A stretch of 32,848 bases of DNA, taken from an uncultured Dorea sp. (GTDB lineage: Bacteria > Bacillota > Clostridia > Lachnospirales > Lachnospiraceae). The DNA lies in NCBI GenBank assembly GCA_900550865.1, contig URTM01000029.1:1-32848 (forward strand), given 5' to 3'. This document shows, one piece after another, positions 15,999 to 24,312 of this stretch. The position numbers and the translations under genes were made by a program. Below the pieces are notes generated by a model, which did not search any database, was not told the origin of the DNA, and saw only the letters and a list, made by a program, of their open reading frames with translations. Position 1 is the stretch's first letter. Every line of letters begins with the position of its first letter.

Positions 15999-17492
15999 AT
16001 GAATAATATATTTGATAAACTAAAGAATTACAGCGATTCCGACTACTACGCATTTCATATGCCGGGCCATAAAAGGAATCTGGATCTGATGGACGGGACC
16101 TCTCCGTACCGGATCGACATTACAGAAATCGATGGCTTTGATGACCTGCATCACGCGGAAGGAATTTTAAAAGAAGCGCAGGAAAGAGCGGCAAGAGTGT
16201 ACCATGCGGATGAGACACATTTTCTCGTCAACGGAAGTACCGTCGGAATCTTGAGTGCAATATTAGGAACAACTGAAAAAGGCGATTCCATACTTGTGGC
16301 AAGAAATTGCCACAAGTCTGTGTATCATGCAATATATCTGAATGAACTGGATCCGGTCTATCTCTATCCGAAGTTCGATACAGAACTGGGACTGAGTATA
16401 GAGATTGATGTAGAGGATGTGCGAATAGCACTGGAAGAGCATCCGGAGATCCGGGCAGTAATGATCGTGTCACCGACCTATGACGGGGTGGTATCAGACA
16501 TTGAAAAGATCGCAGAGATCGTACATGAAGCGGGCTGTCCGCTGATCGTAGATGAAGCACACGGGGCACACTTTGGATTTGATCCGTATTTTCCAGAGAG
16601 TGCGAATGTGCACGGTGCAGATCTGGTGATCAACAGTCTTCATAAGACACTTCCGGCCCTGACACAGACGGCGTTATTACATGTGAACGGGGGACGGGTG
16701 AACCGCAGGAAAGTGAAGCGGTATCTGGATATGCTGCAGACGAGCAGCCCGTCGTATATATTGATGGCGAGTATTGATGCGTGTATCCATCTGTTAGAGC
16801 AGACACAGATGCGGACGCATAATATTTTCAAAGAATATGCGTCACATATTGACACTCTCCGAAAAGAGCTGAAAGCACTGAAGCATCTGAAGATCATCGA
16901 GACGGAAAATACAGAAAGGTACGACAGATCCAAATTCGTGATCTCCGTAAAACATGCACCGATGTCCAGTCATGAATTGTATGAGACGTTACTTCAGAAA
17001 TATCATCTGCAGATGGAGATGCTGGCTGGAACCTACGTCCTTGCCATGACAACCGTAGGGGATACACAGGAAGGTCTGGACAGACTGAAAGATGCGCTGC
17101 TTGAGATAGATGCAGAGCTTGATACAGAATTTGCTATGAAGACAGACGATACCGATCTCCCGCTTTCCGGAAAACAGCCGTCACTCGAAAAAGTATGGAC
17201 GATCGCAGAGGTTGTAAACCGGAGAGATGAGGCACAGAGCCGTCAGGAGGATCCACAGGAAATCCTGCATTTCGGACATCCGGGCAAAGTAGAAAAACGT
17301 AGCTTTGAAGAGAGCATCGGATGCATTTCCCTGGAATATGCATATCTCTATCCGCCGGGAAGTCCGCTGATCGTTCCGGGAGAACGTATTACACAGGAAG
17401 CGGTGGAGATTCTTCACTGGTATCAGGAACATGATTTTTCGATTGAAGGCCTTCAGTCGGAGGATGGCATAGAGGTGTGGATAGATGGGTAA
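15999..17492 (+). CDS. Orn/Lys/Arg decarboxylase family PLP enzyme (YaaO/SpeA-like)
   Basis: This 497-residue PLP-dependent fold-I enzyme is of the short Gram-positive decarboxylase type. It shows FHMPGHKR near the N-terminus, DEAHGAH (Asp185, His188) and the PLP lysine Lys216 in NSLHKTLPALTQ. The C-terminal domain has the GHPGK and YPPGSPLIVPGE motifs of this family. The substrate (Arg, Lys or Orn) cannot be assigned from sequence. It starts the block syntenic with Bacillus yaaO-tmk-holB and overlaps the next gene by 8 bp. Confidence 0.88.
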   Translation: MNNIFDKLKNYSDSDYYAFHMPGHKRNLDLMDGTSPYRIDITEIDGFDDLHHAEGILKEAQERAARVYHADETHFLVNGSTVGILSAILGTTEKGDSILVARNCHKSVYHAIYLNELDPVYLYPKFDTELGLSIEIDVEDVRIALEEHPEIRAVMIVSPTYDGVVSDIEKIAEIVHEAGCPLIVDEAHGAHFGFDPYFPESANVHGADLVINSLHKTLPALTQTALLHVNGGRVNRRKVKRYLDMLQTSSPSYILMASIDACIHLLEQTQMRTHNIFKEYASHIDTLRKELKALKHLKIIETENTERYDRSKFVISVKHAPMSSHELYETLLQKYHLQMEMLAGTYVLAMTTVGDTQEGLDRLKDALLEIDAELDTEFAMKTDDTDLPLSGKQPSLEKVWTIAEVVNRRDEAQSRQEDPQEILHFGHPGKVEKRSFEESIGCISLEYAYLYPPGSPLIVPGERITQEAVEILHWYQEHDFSIEGLQSEDGIEVWIDG

Positions 17493-18072
17493 GATATATT
17501 ACATGATGGGAAAGAGCTCTTCGGGAAAAGATACGATCTACAAAGAGATCAGAAAAGAGCTTCCCGGACTTAAGACGTTAACTTTATATACGACCAGACC
17601 GATGCGGGAAGGCGAAAAAGACGGTGTGGAGTATTATTTTGTTTCGAACGAAATATTGGAAAAGTATGAAGAAGAAGGCAAAATAATTGAACTTCGTACC
17701 TATCAGACCGTGTATGGTGACTGGAAATATGCTACAATAGATGATGGACAGATTAATCTGTTCGGAACTGATTATCTGATGATCGGTACGCTGGAATCTT
17801 ATATGAAGATGAAAGCGTATTATGGACAGGAGAATCTGGTTCCGCTTTATATTGAAGTGGAAGACGGGGAACGCCTGATGCGGGCGATCGCAAGAGAACG
17901 ACAGCAGGAGCATCCGGGATACGAAGAAGTCTGCAGAAGATTTCTGGCAGATCAGAAGGATTTCTCAGAAGAGAATCTTGCGGCAGCAGGAATTACGAGA
18001 AGATATCAGAATGACGACAAAGTACGATGCAAAGAAGAGATAGTAGAGGTAATACGAGATGGGAAGCTTTAA
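17485..18072 (+). CDS. Guanylate-kinase-like NMP kinase
   Basis: This 195-residue protein has a P-loop GKSSSGKDT (9-17) and a clear guanylate-kinase GMP-binding signature, YTTRPMREGEKDGVEYYF. The P-loop differs from the usual GPSGVGKGT, and the C-terminal half lacks the familiar Gmk ending. It could be a true guanylate kinase, a divergent paralogue or an enzyme with altered specificity. It overlaps both neighbours (8 bp and 14 bp) and occupies the place held by tmk in the Bacillus gene order, just before holB. Confidence 0.8.
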   Translation: MGKIYYMMGKSSSGKDTIYKEIRKELPGLKTLTLYTTRPMREGEKDGVEYYFVSNEILEKYEEEGKIIELRTYQTVYGDWKYATIDDGQINLFGTDYLMIGTLESYMKMKAYYGQENLVPLYIEVEDGERLMRAIARERQQEHPGYEEVCRRFLADQKDFSEENLAAAGITRRYQNDDKVRCKEEIVEVIRDGKL

Positions 18073-19048
18073 AGATGTGGTTGGCCACAAAGACATATTA
18101 AAATATATCAGTAGCGCAGTGGAGAATAACAGGGTGTCACATGCGTATATTCTGAACGGGGAGAGAGGTTCCGGTAAGAAGATGCTGGCGAATCTGTTCG
18201 CAACGACTCTTCTGTGTGAGAGCGGGAACAGTGAACCTTGCGGAAAATGTCATTCCTGCAGGCAGGCAGAGAGCGGAAACCATCCGGATATTATTCGTGT
18301 GACACATGAGAAGCCGAACAGCATCAGTGTAGATGATATCCGTACACAGGTGAACAATACTGTAGATATCAAGCCATATCAGGGACCATACAAGGTATAC
18401 ATTATCCCACAGGCAGACCTGATGACACCGCAGGCACAGAATGCGATCCTGAAGACGATCGAGGAACCGCCGTCATACGCAGTATTCTTACTGCTGACGG
18501 AGAATGCAGAGACATTACTCCCGACGATCAACTCCAGATGTGTGATGCTGAAACTGCGTAATATCAAAGACACACTGATCAAGAAGTATCTGATGGAGAA
18601 TCTGGAGATTCCGGATTATAAGGCAGATATGTGTACTGCATTTGCCCAGGGAAATATGGGACGTGCGATCATGCTGGCAAACTCGGATCATTTTAATGAG
18701 ATCAGAGAAGAGGCGGTACAGCTTCTGAAACACATCCATGATATGGAACTGAGCGAGATTGTTGCTGCAGTTAAGAATATTTCCGTATATAAATTAGAAA
18801 TCACAGACTATCTGGATATTATCATGATCTGGTACAGAGATGTCTTATTATATAAAGCAACAAAAGAGATTGACAAGGTCGTATTCAAAGACCAGTTACA
18901 GAGTATAAAAGAACAGGCGAGAAAGAGCTCTTATGAGGGAATCGAACTGATCCTGGAGAGCCTTGAGAAAGCGAAGGCCAGACTGAAAGCGAATGTTAAC
19001 TTCGATCTGGTTATGGAGCTTTTGTTCCTGACCATAAAGGAGAACTAA
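18059..19048 (+). CDS. holB: DNA polymerase III delta' subunit
   Basis: This 329-residue AAA+ clamp-loader subunit has a Walker-A-like GERGSGKK (34-41), the zinc module cysteines C53, C61, C64 and C67, a Walker-B region around YIIPQADLMTPQAQNAILKTIEEPP, and the sensor-1-like TINSRC. With the delta and tau/gamma subunits it loads the beta clamp in replication. The start overlaps the upstream kinase gene by 14 bp, and ricT follows 4 bp after the stop. The order holB-ricT is conserved in Bacillota. Confidence 0.93.
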   Translation: MGSFKDVVGHKDILKYISSAVENNRVSHAYILNGERGSGKKMLANLFATTLLCESGNSEPCGKCHSCRQAESGNHPDIIRVTHEKPNSISVDDIRTQVNNTVDIKPYQGPYKVYIIPQADLMTPQAQNAILKTIEEPPSYAVFLLLTENAETLLPTINSRCVMLKLRNIKDTLIKKYLMENLEIPDYKADMCTAFAQGNMGRAIMLANSDHFNEIREEAVQLLKHIHDMELSEIVAAVKNISVYKLEITDYLDIIMIWYRDVLLYKATKEIDKVVFKDQLQSIKEQARKSSYEGIELILESLEKAKARLKANVNFDLVMELLFLTIKEN

Positions 19049-19052
19049 TCAT

Positions 19053-19964
19053 ATGACGAAGGTAATAGGCGTTAGATTCAGAACCGCCGGAAAGATCTAT
19101 TTCTTTTCGCCGGGAAAACTGGAGGTAGAGACGGGCGATAAGGTTATCGTTGAGACTGCAAGAGGAGTGGAATTTGGTTCTGTAGTCACCGGACCTAAGG
19201 AAGTGGAAGATGATAAGATCACACAGCCGTTAAAATCTGTGATCCGTCTTGCAACAGACGAAGATAAGAAAAAAGAAGAAAAGAACAAAGAAAAAGAAAA
19301 AGAAGCATTCAAGATCTGCCTGGAGAAGATCCATAAGCACGGGCTGGAGATGAAGCTGATCGATGCAGAATATACATTCGACAATAACAAGGTACTGTTC
19401 TATTTTACTGCGGACGGACGAATCGATTTCCGTGAGCTGGTAAAGGATCTGGCAAGTGTATTCCGTACAAGGATCGAGTTAAGACAGATCGGAGTGCGTG
19501 ATGAGACGAAGATCCGCGGAGGGATCGGTATCTGTGGCAGACCACTTTGCTGCCATACGTATCTGTCCGAGTTCGCACCGGTATCGATCAAGATGGCAAA
19601 AGAGCAGAACCTTTCACTGAATCCGACGAAGATCTCAGGTGTCTGCGGAAGACTGATGTGCTGTCTGACGAATGAAGAGGAGACATACGAAGAACTGAAC
19701 AGCCATCTTCCGGCAAATGGTGATCATGTCACAACACCGGAAGGCTTAAAAGGAGATGTCCAGTCTGTCAATGTACTCCGTCAGCTTGTAAAGGTTGTTG
19801 TAACACTGGATAATGACGAGAAAGAGATCCGCGAGTATCCGGCAGCAGAACTGAGATTCAAGCCGCGACGTAAGAAGAAAGACGTAAGACTTTCCAAAGA
19901 AGAGATGAAGGAACTGAAGGCGTTAGAAGAAAAGAACGGAGCGTCAAAGTTAAATGATGACTAA
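19053..19964 (+). CDS. ricT: PSP1 domain protein RicT (YaaT)
   Basis: This 303-residue PSP1 protein has the typical cysteine clusters CGRPLCCHTY and CGRLMCC that help bind iron-sulfur clusters in the Ric complex. That complex acts with RNase Y in mRNA maturation and affects competence, biofilm and sporulation in Bacillus. A charged KKKEEKNKEKEKE insert lies at about 70-84. It is encoded between holB and trmN, as expected, but no yabA is present between them. AAGGAGAA precedes the ATG. Confidence 0.92.
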   Translation: MTKVIGVRFRTAGKIYFFSPGKLEVETGDKVIVETARGVEFGSVVTGPKEVEDDKITQPLKSVIRLATDEDKKKEEKNKEKEKEAFKICLEKIHKHGLEMKLIDAEYTFDNNKVLFYFTADGRIDFRELVKDLASVFRTRIELRQIGVRDETKIRGGIGICGRPLCCHTYLSEFAPVSIKMAKEQNLSLNPTKISGVCGRLMCCLTNEEETYEELNSHLPANGDHVTTPEGLKGDVQSVNVLRQLVKVVVTLDNDEKEIREYPAAELRFKPRRKKKDVRLSKEEMKELKALEEKNGASKLNDD

Positions 19965-20694
19965 ATTACTTCCGAATGAAAGACTGGATGACCTGCAGAT
20001 CAAAGGATATGAGATCATTCAGAGTCCGGGACGGTTCTGTTTTGGAATGGATGCAGTGCTATTGTCCGCATTTGCAAATGTGAAAAAGCACGAAAAAGCA
20101 CTGGATCTCGGAACAGGGACGGGGATCCTTCCGATCCTTCTGGAAGCAAAATATCCGGGGCTGCACTATACAGGATTGGAGATCCAGGAGGAAAGTGCAG
20201 ATATGGCAAGGCGCAGCGTCAGCCATAACGGACTGGAAGAGAGGATCGACATTGTAACGGGAGATATCAAGGAGGCAGCATCCATATTCGGAGCCGCCTC
20301 TTTTGGAGTTATTACGACCAATCCCCCGTACATGATCGGAGACCACGGACTGAAGAATCAGAATAAGGCACTGTATATCGCCAGACACGAGGCACTGTGC
20401 ACGCTGGATGATATATTAAGGGAAAGTGCGAAGATATTGAAGGTCAAAGGAAGATTCTACATGGTCCACAGACCATTCCGCCTTCCGGAGATCATGACGA
20501 AGATGTGTGCATATGGAATCGAACCGAAGCGTATGCGGCTGGTATATCCGCATATGGACAAAGAACCGAACATGGTTCTGATCGAGGGAATGAAAGGCGG
20601 CAATCCGCGAATGCAGGTGGAGCCGCCGCTGATCGTATATCAGAAGGACGGAAGCTATACGGAAGAGCTGCTTGAGATGTACGGGATGAGTTAG
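19954..20694 (+). CDS. trmN6: tRNA1(Val) (adenine(37)-N6)-methyltransferase
   Basis: This 246-residue class I SAM methyltransferase has the SAM motif LDLGTGTGILPI (about 50-61) and the N6-adenine catalytic NPPY (in TTNPPYMIGD). The length and the N-terminal QSPGRFCFGMDAVLL match the YfiC/TrmN6 (Bacillus YabB) family that modifies A37 of tRNA1Val. The ATG overlaps the ricT end by 11 bp. The functional claim follows family knowledge. Confidence 0.88.
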   Translation: MMTKLLPNERLDDLQIKGYEIIQSPGRFCFGMDAVLLSAFANVKKHEKALDLGTGTGILPILLEAKYPGLHYTGLEIQEESADMARRSVSHNGLEERIDIVTGDIKEAASIFGAASFGVITTNPPYMIGDHGLKNQNKALYIARHEALCTLDDILRESAKILKVKGRFYMVHRPFRLPEIMTKMCAYGIEPKRMRLVYPHMDKEPNMVLIEGMKGGNPRMQVEPPLIVYQKDGSYTEELLEMYGMS

Positions 20695-20791
20695 ACATAA
20701 GATGGCAGATATCCGGGCTGAAGAACGAAAAAATATGCGGATTGGAACGATGCCGGAACGAACGTAAGAATACAAGATGGAGGAGTAGAAG

Positions 20792-21628
20792 ATGGCAGGA
20801 ACATTGTACTTATGTGCAACACCGATAGGGAATCTGGAAGATATGACTTTCCGGGTGGTGAGGATCTTAAAGGAAGTGGATCTGATCGCAGCAGAAGACA
20901 CCAGAAACAGTATCAAGCTTCTGAATCATTTCGAGATCAAGACGCCGATGACCAGCTATCATGAATATAATAAGATTGAAAAAGGACACAAGCTTGTAGA
21001 ACGGCTGCAGAATGGCGAAGATATTGCAGTGATCACAGACGCAGGTATGCCGGGAATCTCCGATCCGGGAGAAGAACTGGTGAAGATGTGTCAGGAGGCG
21101 GGAATTACAGTTACAGCCGTTCCGGGAGCATGTGCATGTGTGACAGCGCTTACGATATCCGGGCTTGGAACGAGAAGGTTCGCATTTGAAGCATTTCTTC
21201 CTGCGGATAAGAAGGAGAGACAGGCTGTCCTGGATGAACTGAAAGATGAGACCAGAACAATGGTGATCTACGAAGCCCCACACAGACTGGTCCGCACGTT
21301 GAAGACACTTCGGGAGACGTTTGGCAACAGACGCATCAGCATCTGCCGGGAACTGACGAAGAAGCATGAGACGGTATTTGCCACAACGATCGAAGACGCA
21401 CTGGCATATTATGATGTACAGGAGCCGAAGGGCGAATGTGTCATGGTGATCGAAGGCAAGAGCAGGGAAGAGATCCGGAGTGAAGAAAAAGCCAGATGGG
21501 AAGAGATGAGCATCGAAGAACACATGGAACTCTATCTCAGACAGGGCATGGATAAGAAATCTGCGATGAAACAGGTGGCAAAAGACAGGGGTGTAGGGAA
21601 AAGAGATATCTATCAGGCATTATTATAG
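20792..21628 (+). CDS. rsmI: 16S rRNA (cytidine1402-2'-O)-methyltransferase
   Basis: This 278-residue tetrapyrrole-methylase-fold enzyme has the markers GTLYLCATPIGNLEDMT at the N-terminus, AAEDTRN, DAGMPGISDPG and a C-terminal HTH-like tail (KKSAMKQVAKDRGVGKRDIY). It 2'-O-methylates C1402 in the ribosomal decoding site. GGAGGAG precedes the ATG, and a terminator follows at 21690. It closes the conserved yaaO-to-yabC-like block. Confidence 0.95.
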   Translation: MAGTLYLCATPIGNLEDMTFRVVRILKEVDLIAAEDTRNSIKLLNHFEIKTPMTSYHEYNKIEKGHKLVERLQNGEDIAVITDAGMPGISDPGEELVKMCQEAGITVTAVPGACACVTALTISGLGTRRFAFEAFLPADKKERQAVLDELKDETRTMVIYEAPHRLVRTLKTLRETFGNRRISICRELTKKHETVFATTIEDALAYYDVQEPKGECVMVIEGKSREEIRSEEKARWEEMSIEEHMELYLRQGMDKKSAMKQVAKDRGVGKRDIYQALL

Positions 21629-21689
21629 ACACTTTGACTATGTAATACGGGCCCGTTCGTCAACTTGTATAGAAAATGAGAAAAAGATT

Positions 21690-21725
21690 GTTCAACTTGG
21701 GCATTACCCGGGTTGAACTTTTTTT
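21690..21725 (+). terminator. Intrinsic terminator after rsmI
   Basis: The 12-bp stem GTTCAACTTGGG / CCCGGGTTGAAC (two G-U pairs) has the 5-nt loop CATTA and is followed by seven T. Confidence 0.9.
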
Positions 21726-21799
21726 ATATACTTTTTATCAGAACGAAACAGGTAACAAAACTGAAATAAAATGATTATAAATCAGGAGGAATTATAACA

Positions 21800-22912
21800 A
21801 TGGCAAGTTTATCATTAAAACACATTAACAAAACTTATCCAAACGGATTTGAAGCAGTTAAAGACTTCAACCTTGAGATTGAAGATAAAGAATTTATCAT
21901 TTTCGTAGGACCATCCGGATGTGGTAAATCTACAACACTCCGTATGATCGCCGGTCTGGAAGATATTACTTCCGGAGAACTGAAGATCGGGGACAAAGTA
22001 GTAAATGACGTAGAGCCAAAAGACAGAGATATCGCAATGGTATTCCAGAACTACGCTCTGTATCCACATATGACAGTATATGATAACATGGCATTTGGTC
22101 TGAAGTTAAGAAAAGTACCAAAAGACCAGATCGACAAAATGGTTCGTGAGGCAGCTAAGATCCTGGATCTGGAACCACTGCTTGACCGTAAACCGAAAGC
22201 TCTTTCCGGTGGACAGAGACAGCGTGTTGCTATGGGACGTGCGATCGTGCGTGATCCAAAGGTATTCCTTATGGACGAGCCTCTTTCAAACCTGGATGCA
22301 AAACTCCGTGGACAGATGCGTATCGAGATCTCTAAACTGCACCAGAGATTAGGTACAACCATCATCTATGTAACACATGATCAGACAGAAGCTATGACAC
22401 TGGGAACCAGAATCGTAGTTATGAACGCAGGTATTGTTCAGCAGGTAGATACACCACAGACTCTGTACGATTATCCATGTAACCAGTTCGTAGCCGGATT
22501 CATCGGATCACCACAGATGAACTTTGTTGACGCTACATGTAAAGTAGTCGGAGATAAAGTATATCTGGTAGCAGGACCTTCAGAGATCGAGCTTCCACCG
22601 GCAAAAGCTAAGAAGCTGATCGATGGCGGATATGAAGGAAAGACAGTTGTTCTCGGAATCCGTCCGGAAGACGTGCACGACGAGCAGATGTTCATCGAAG
22701 CTTCTCCAAATACAGTAATCGAAGCAAAGATCCGTGTATATGAGATGCTCGGTGCAGAAGTATTCTTATACTTCGATTATGAAGGATCAAGCATGACAGC
22801 AAGAGTGGATCCTAGAACAACAGCAAGAACAGGTGATACGGTTAAATTTGCTCTGGATGCTGAGAAGATCCATATCTTCGACAAAGAGACACAGGTTACA
22901 ATCACAAACTAG
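21800..22912 (+). CDS. ugpC: Sugar ABC transporter ATPase, MsmK/UgpC type
   Basis: This 370-residue CUT1-family ATPase has Walker A GPSGCGKST (37-45), the Q-loop VFQNYALYPHM, signature LSGGQ (135-139), Walker B VFLMDE and the switch His in YVTHDQ. The C-terminal about 130 residues form the regulatory TOBE/OB domain. No permease or binding protein is adjacent, so it is probably the shared ATPase energising several carbohydrate importers encoded elsewhere, as MsmK does in streptococci. Codon use is notably biased (CCA, GGA, AAA, ATC), suggesting high expression. AGGAGGA lies before the ATG, with a terminator downstream. Confidence 0.92.
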   Translation: MASLSLKHINKTYPNGFEAVKDFNLEIEDKEFIIFVGPSGCGKSTTLRMIAGLEDITSGELKIGDKVVNDVEPKDRDIAMVFQNYALYPHMTVYDNMAFGLKLRKVPKDQIDKMVREAAKILDLEPLLDRKPKALSGGQRQRVAMGRAIVRDPKVFLMDEPLSNLDAKLRGQMRIEISKLHQRLGTTIIYVTHDQTEAMTLGTRIVVMNAGIVQQVDTPQTLYDYPCNQFVAGFIGSPQMNFVDATCKVVGDKVYLVAGPSEIELPPAKAKKLIDGGYEGKTVVLGIRPEDVHDEQMFIEASPNTVIEAKIRVYEMLGAEVFLYFDYEGSSMTARVDPRTTARTGDTVKFALDAEKIHIFDKETQVTITN

Positions 22913-22973
22913 TCTGTAAGAAAGGCTTGATATAAGAGCCGCAATGATCGCGAAAAACAGATGAATATAAGAG

Positions 22974-23012
22974 GACCGGGCGTAAGAAAGCGTCCGGTCT
23001 TTTCGTTTTTTT
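22974..23012 (+). terminator. Intrinsic terminator after the ABC ATPase
   Basis: The stem GACCGGGCG / CGTCCGGTC (one G-U pair) has an 8-nt loop and is followed by TTTTCGTTTTTTT. Confidence 0.88.
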
Positions 23013-23034
23013 CCGCAGACAATAAAATTTTGCT

Positions 23035-23062
23035 TTGTTAAAGCATGATTATCTGCTATAAT
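23035..23062 (+). promoter_or_regulatory. Promoter of the CdaR-like regulator gene
   Basis: TTGTTA (23035-23040), a 16-bp spacer and TGcTATAAT (extended consensus -10, TATAAT at 23057-23062). It lies about 97 bp before the chosen GTG start, which argues against a start further upstream. Confidence 0.7.
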
Positions 23063-23158
23063 GTATTCGTAATGCAGTTCGTTAGCGTACTAAAATGTAT
23101 ACAAGTATGCAGAAGAACACAAAGAACAGCATTGCGGATAGGAAATGGAGGACAATGC

Positions 23159-24244
23159 GTGTTATCAAATCAGATATTACACAAAACAGCACAGGATATC
23201 AGGGAGATTACAGGATTTGACTGTGCAATATGGGATGTGCAGGGATTCTGTCTCGTAAGAACGAATGAGGCCCTGACCGGGTATGAGATCCAGATCCAGG
23301 ATTTCCGTGATGACGAAGAAGAACCGGAAGAGATGATCCTGGATGAGATAGGAATGTTCCGCATCTATGAAGACAGTGATCCGGTATATATATTGATGCT
23401 GCATGGAACTGCAGACGGCATGGAACTGGCAGGACGTATGGGAGCCAGCCAGCTTAGGAATCTTCTTTATGTATACAAAGAACGGATGGATAAGAACCGG
23501 TTTATTCAGAATCTGCTTCTGGATAATCTGCTTCTGGTTGATATCTATAATCAGGCAAAGAAGATGAAGATTCCGGCAGAACTTAAGAGAGTCGTATTCG
23601 TGATCGAACCGAAGAATGAAGGAGATGTCCTGGTACAGGAAACCCTGAAAGGGCTGTATGCGACAGGAACAAAGGATTTCGTAACGGCAATTGATGAAAA
23701 GCATATTATTCTTGTGAAATCACTGCAGTCTACCGACAGCTATCCGCAGGTAGAACAGATCGCCAAAGAGCTGGTCACGACACTGAATATGGAAGCCATG
23801 GTAAGTGTAAGAGCAGCATATGGAACCATTGTAGAAGAATTAAAGGATGTATCCAGATCATACAAAGAAGCAGATATGGCTTTGGAAGTCGGAAGAGTGT
23901 TTTATACAGAGAAGAAGATTCTTGCATATAATGAACTCGGAATCGGACGGCTGATCCATCAGCTTCCGGCATCACTCTGCGAGATGTTCCTGAATGAAGT
24001 ATTCGAAGATGGCAAGGCAGATATTTTCGAAGAAGAAGAACTGACGACTGTTTATACATTTTTTGATAATAACCTGAATATATCAGAGACGGCAAGGCGC
24101 CTGTATGTGCACAGAAATACACTGGTGTACCGGCTGGAGAAGATTCAGAAGAAAACAGGACTGGATGTGCGTGTATTTGACGATGCACTGACATTCAAGA
24201 TTGCCATGATGGTAGCAGATCATATGAAATATATGAAAGAATAA
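23159..24244 (+). CDS. CdaR/PucR-type transcriptional regulator
   Basis: This protein of 361 residues has an N-terminal sugar-diacid-recognition-like region (about 1-130), a GGDEF-like middle fold (about 160-270, without catalytic motifs) and a C-terminal PucR HTH (LNISETARRLYVHRNTLVYRLEKIQKKTG, about 310-340). Such regulators respond to small metabolites such as sugar diacids or purines. The GTG start at 23159 follows GGAGG at 7 nt; a longer frame begins upstream but overlaps the promoter. It lies just before the aconitase-family gene, which it may control. Confidence 0.85.
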   Translation: MLSNQILHKTAQDIREITGFDCAIWDVQGFCLVRTNEALTGYEIQIQDFRDDEEEPEEMILDEIGMFRIYEDSDPVYILMLHGTADGMELAGRMGASQLRNLLYVYKERMDKNRFIQNLLLDNLLLVDIYNQAKKMKIPAELKRVVFVIEPKNEGDVLVQETLKGLYATGTKDFVTAIDEKHIILVKSLQSTDSYPQVEQIAKELVTTLNMEAMVSVRAAYGTIVEELKDVSRSYKEADMALEVGRVFYTEKKILAYNELGIGRLIHQLPASLCEMFLNEVFEDGKADIFEEEELTTVYTFFDNNLNISETARRLYVHRNTLVYRLEKIQKKTGLDVRVFDDALTFKIAMMVADHMKYMKE

Positions 24245-24256
24245 TCAGGTTAGCAG

Positions 24257-24278
24257 ATGTCTGAACTCAGACATTTTA
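24257..24278 (+). promoter_or_regulatory. Perfect 18-bp palindrome followed by TTTT
   Basis: ATGTCTGA-AC-TCAGACAT lies 13 bp after the regulator stop and about 40 bp before the aconitase ATG. It could be a short terminator or an operator for the downstream gene; the sequence does not decide. Confidence 0.4.
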
Positions 24279-24312
24279 ATATATTCATAATACGATAGTA
24301 GGAGGACAAAAC

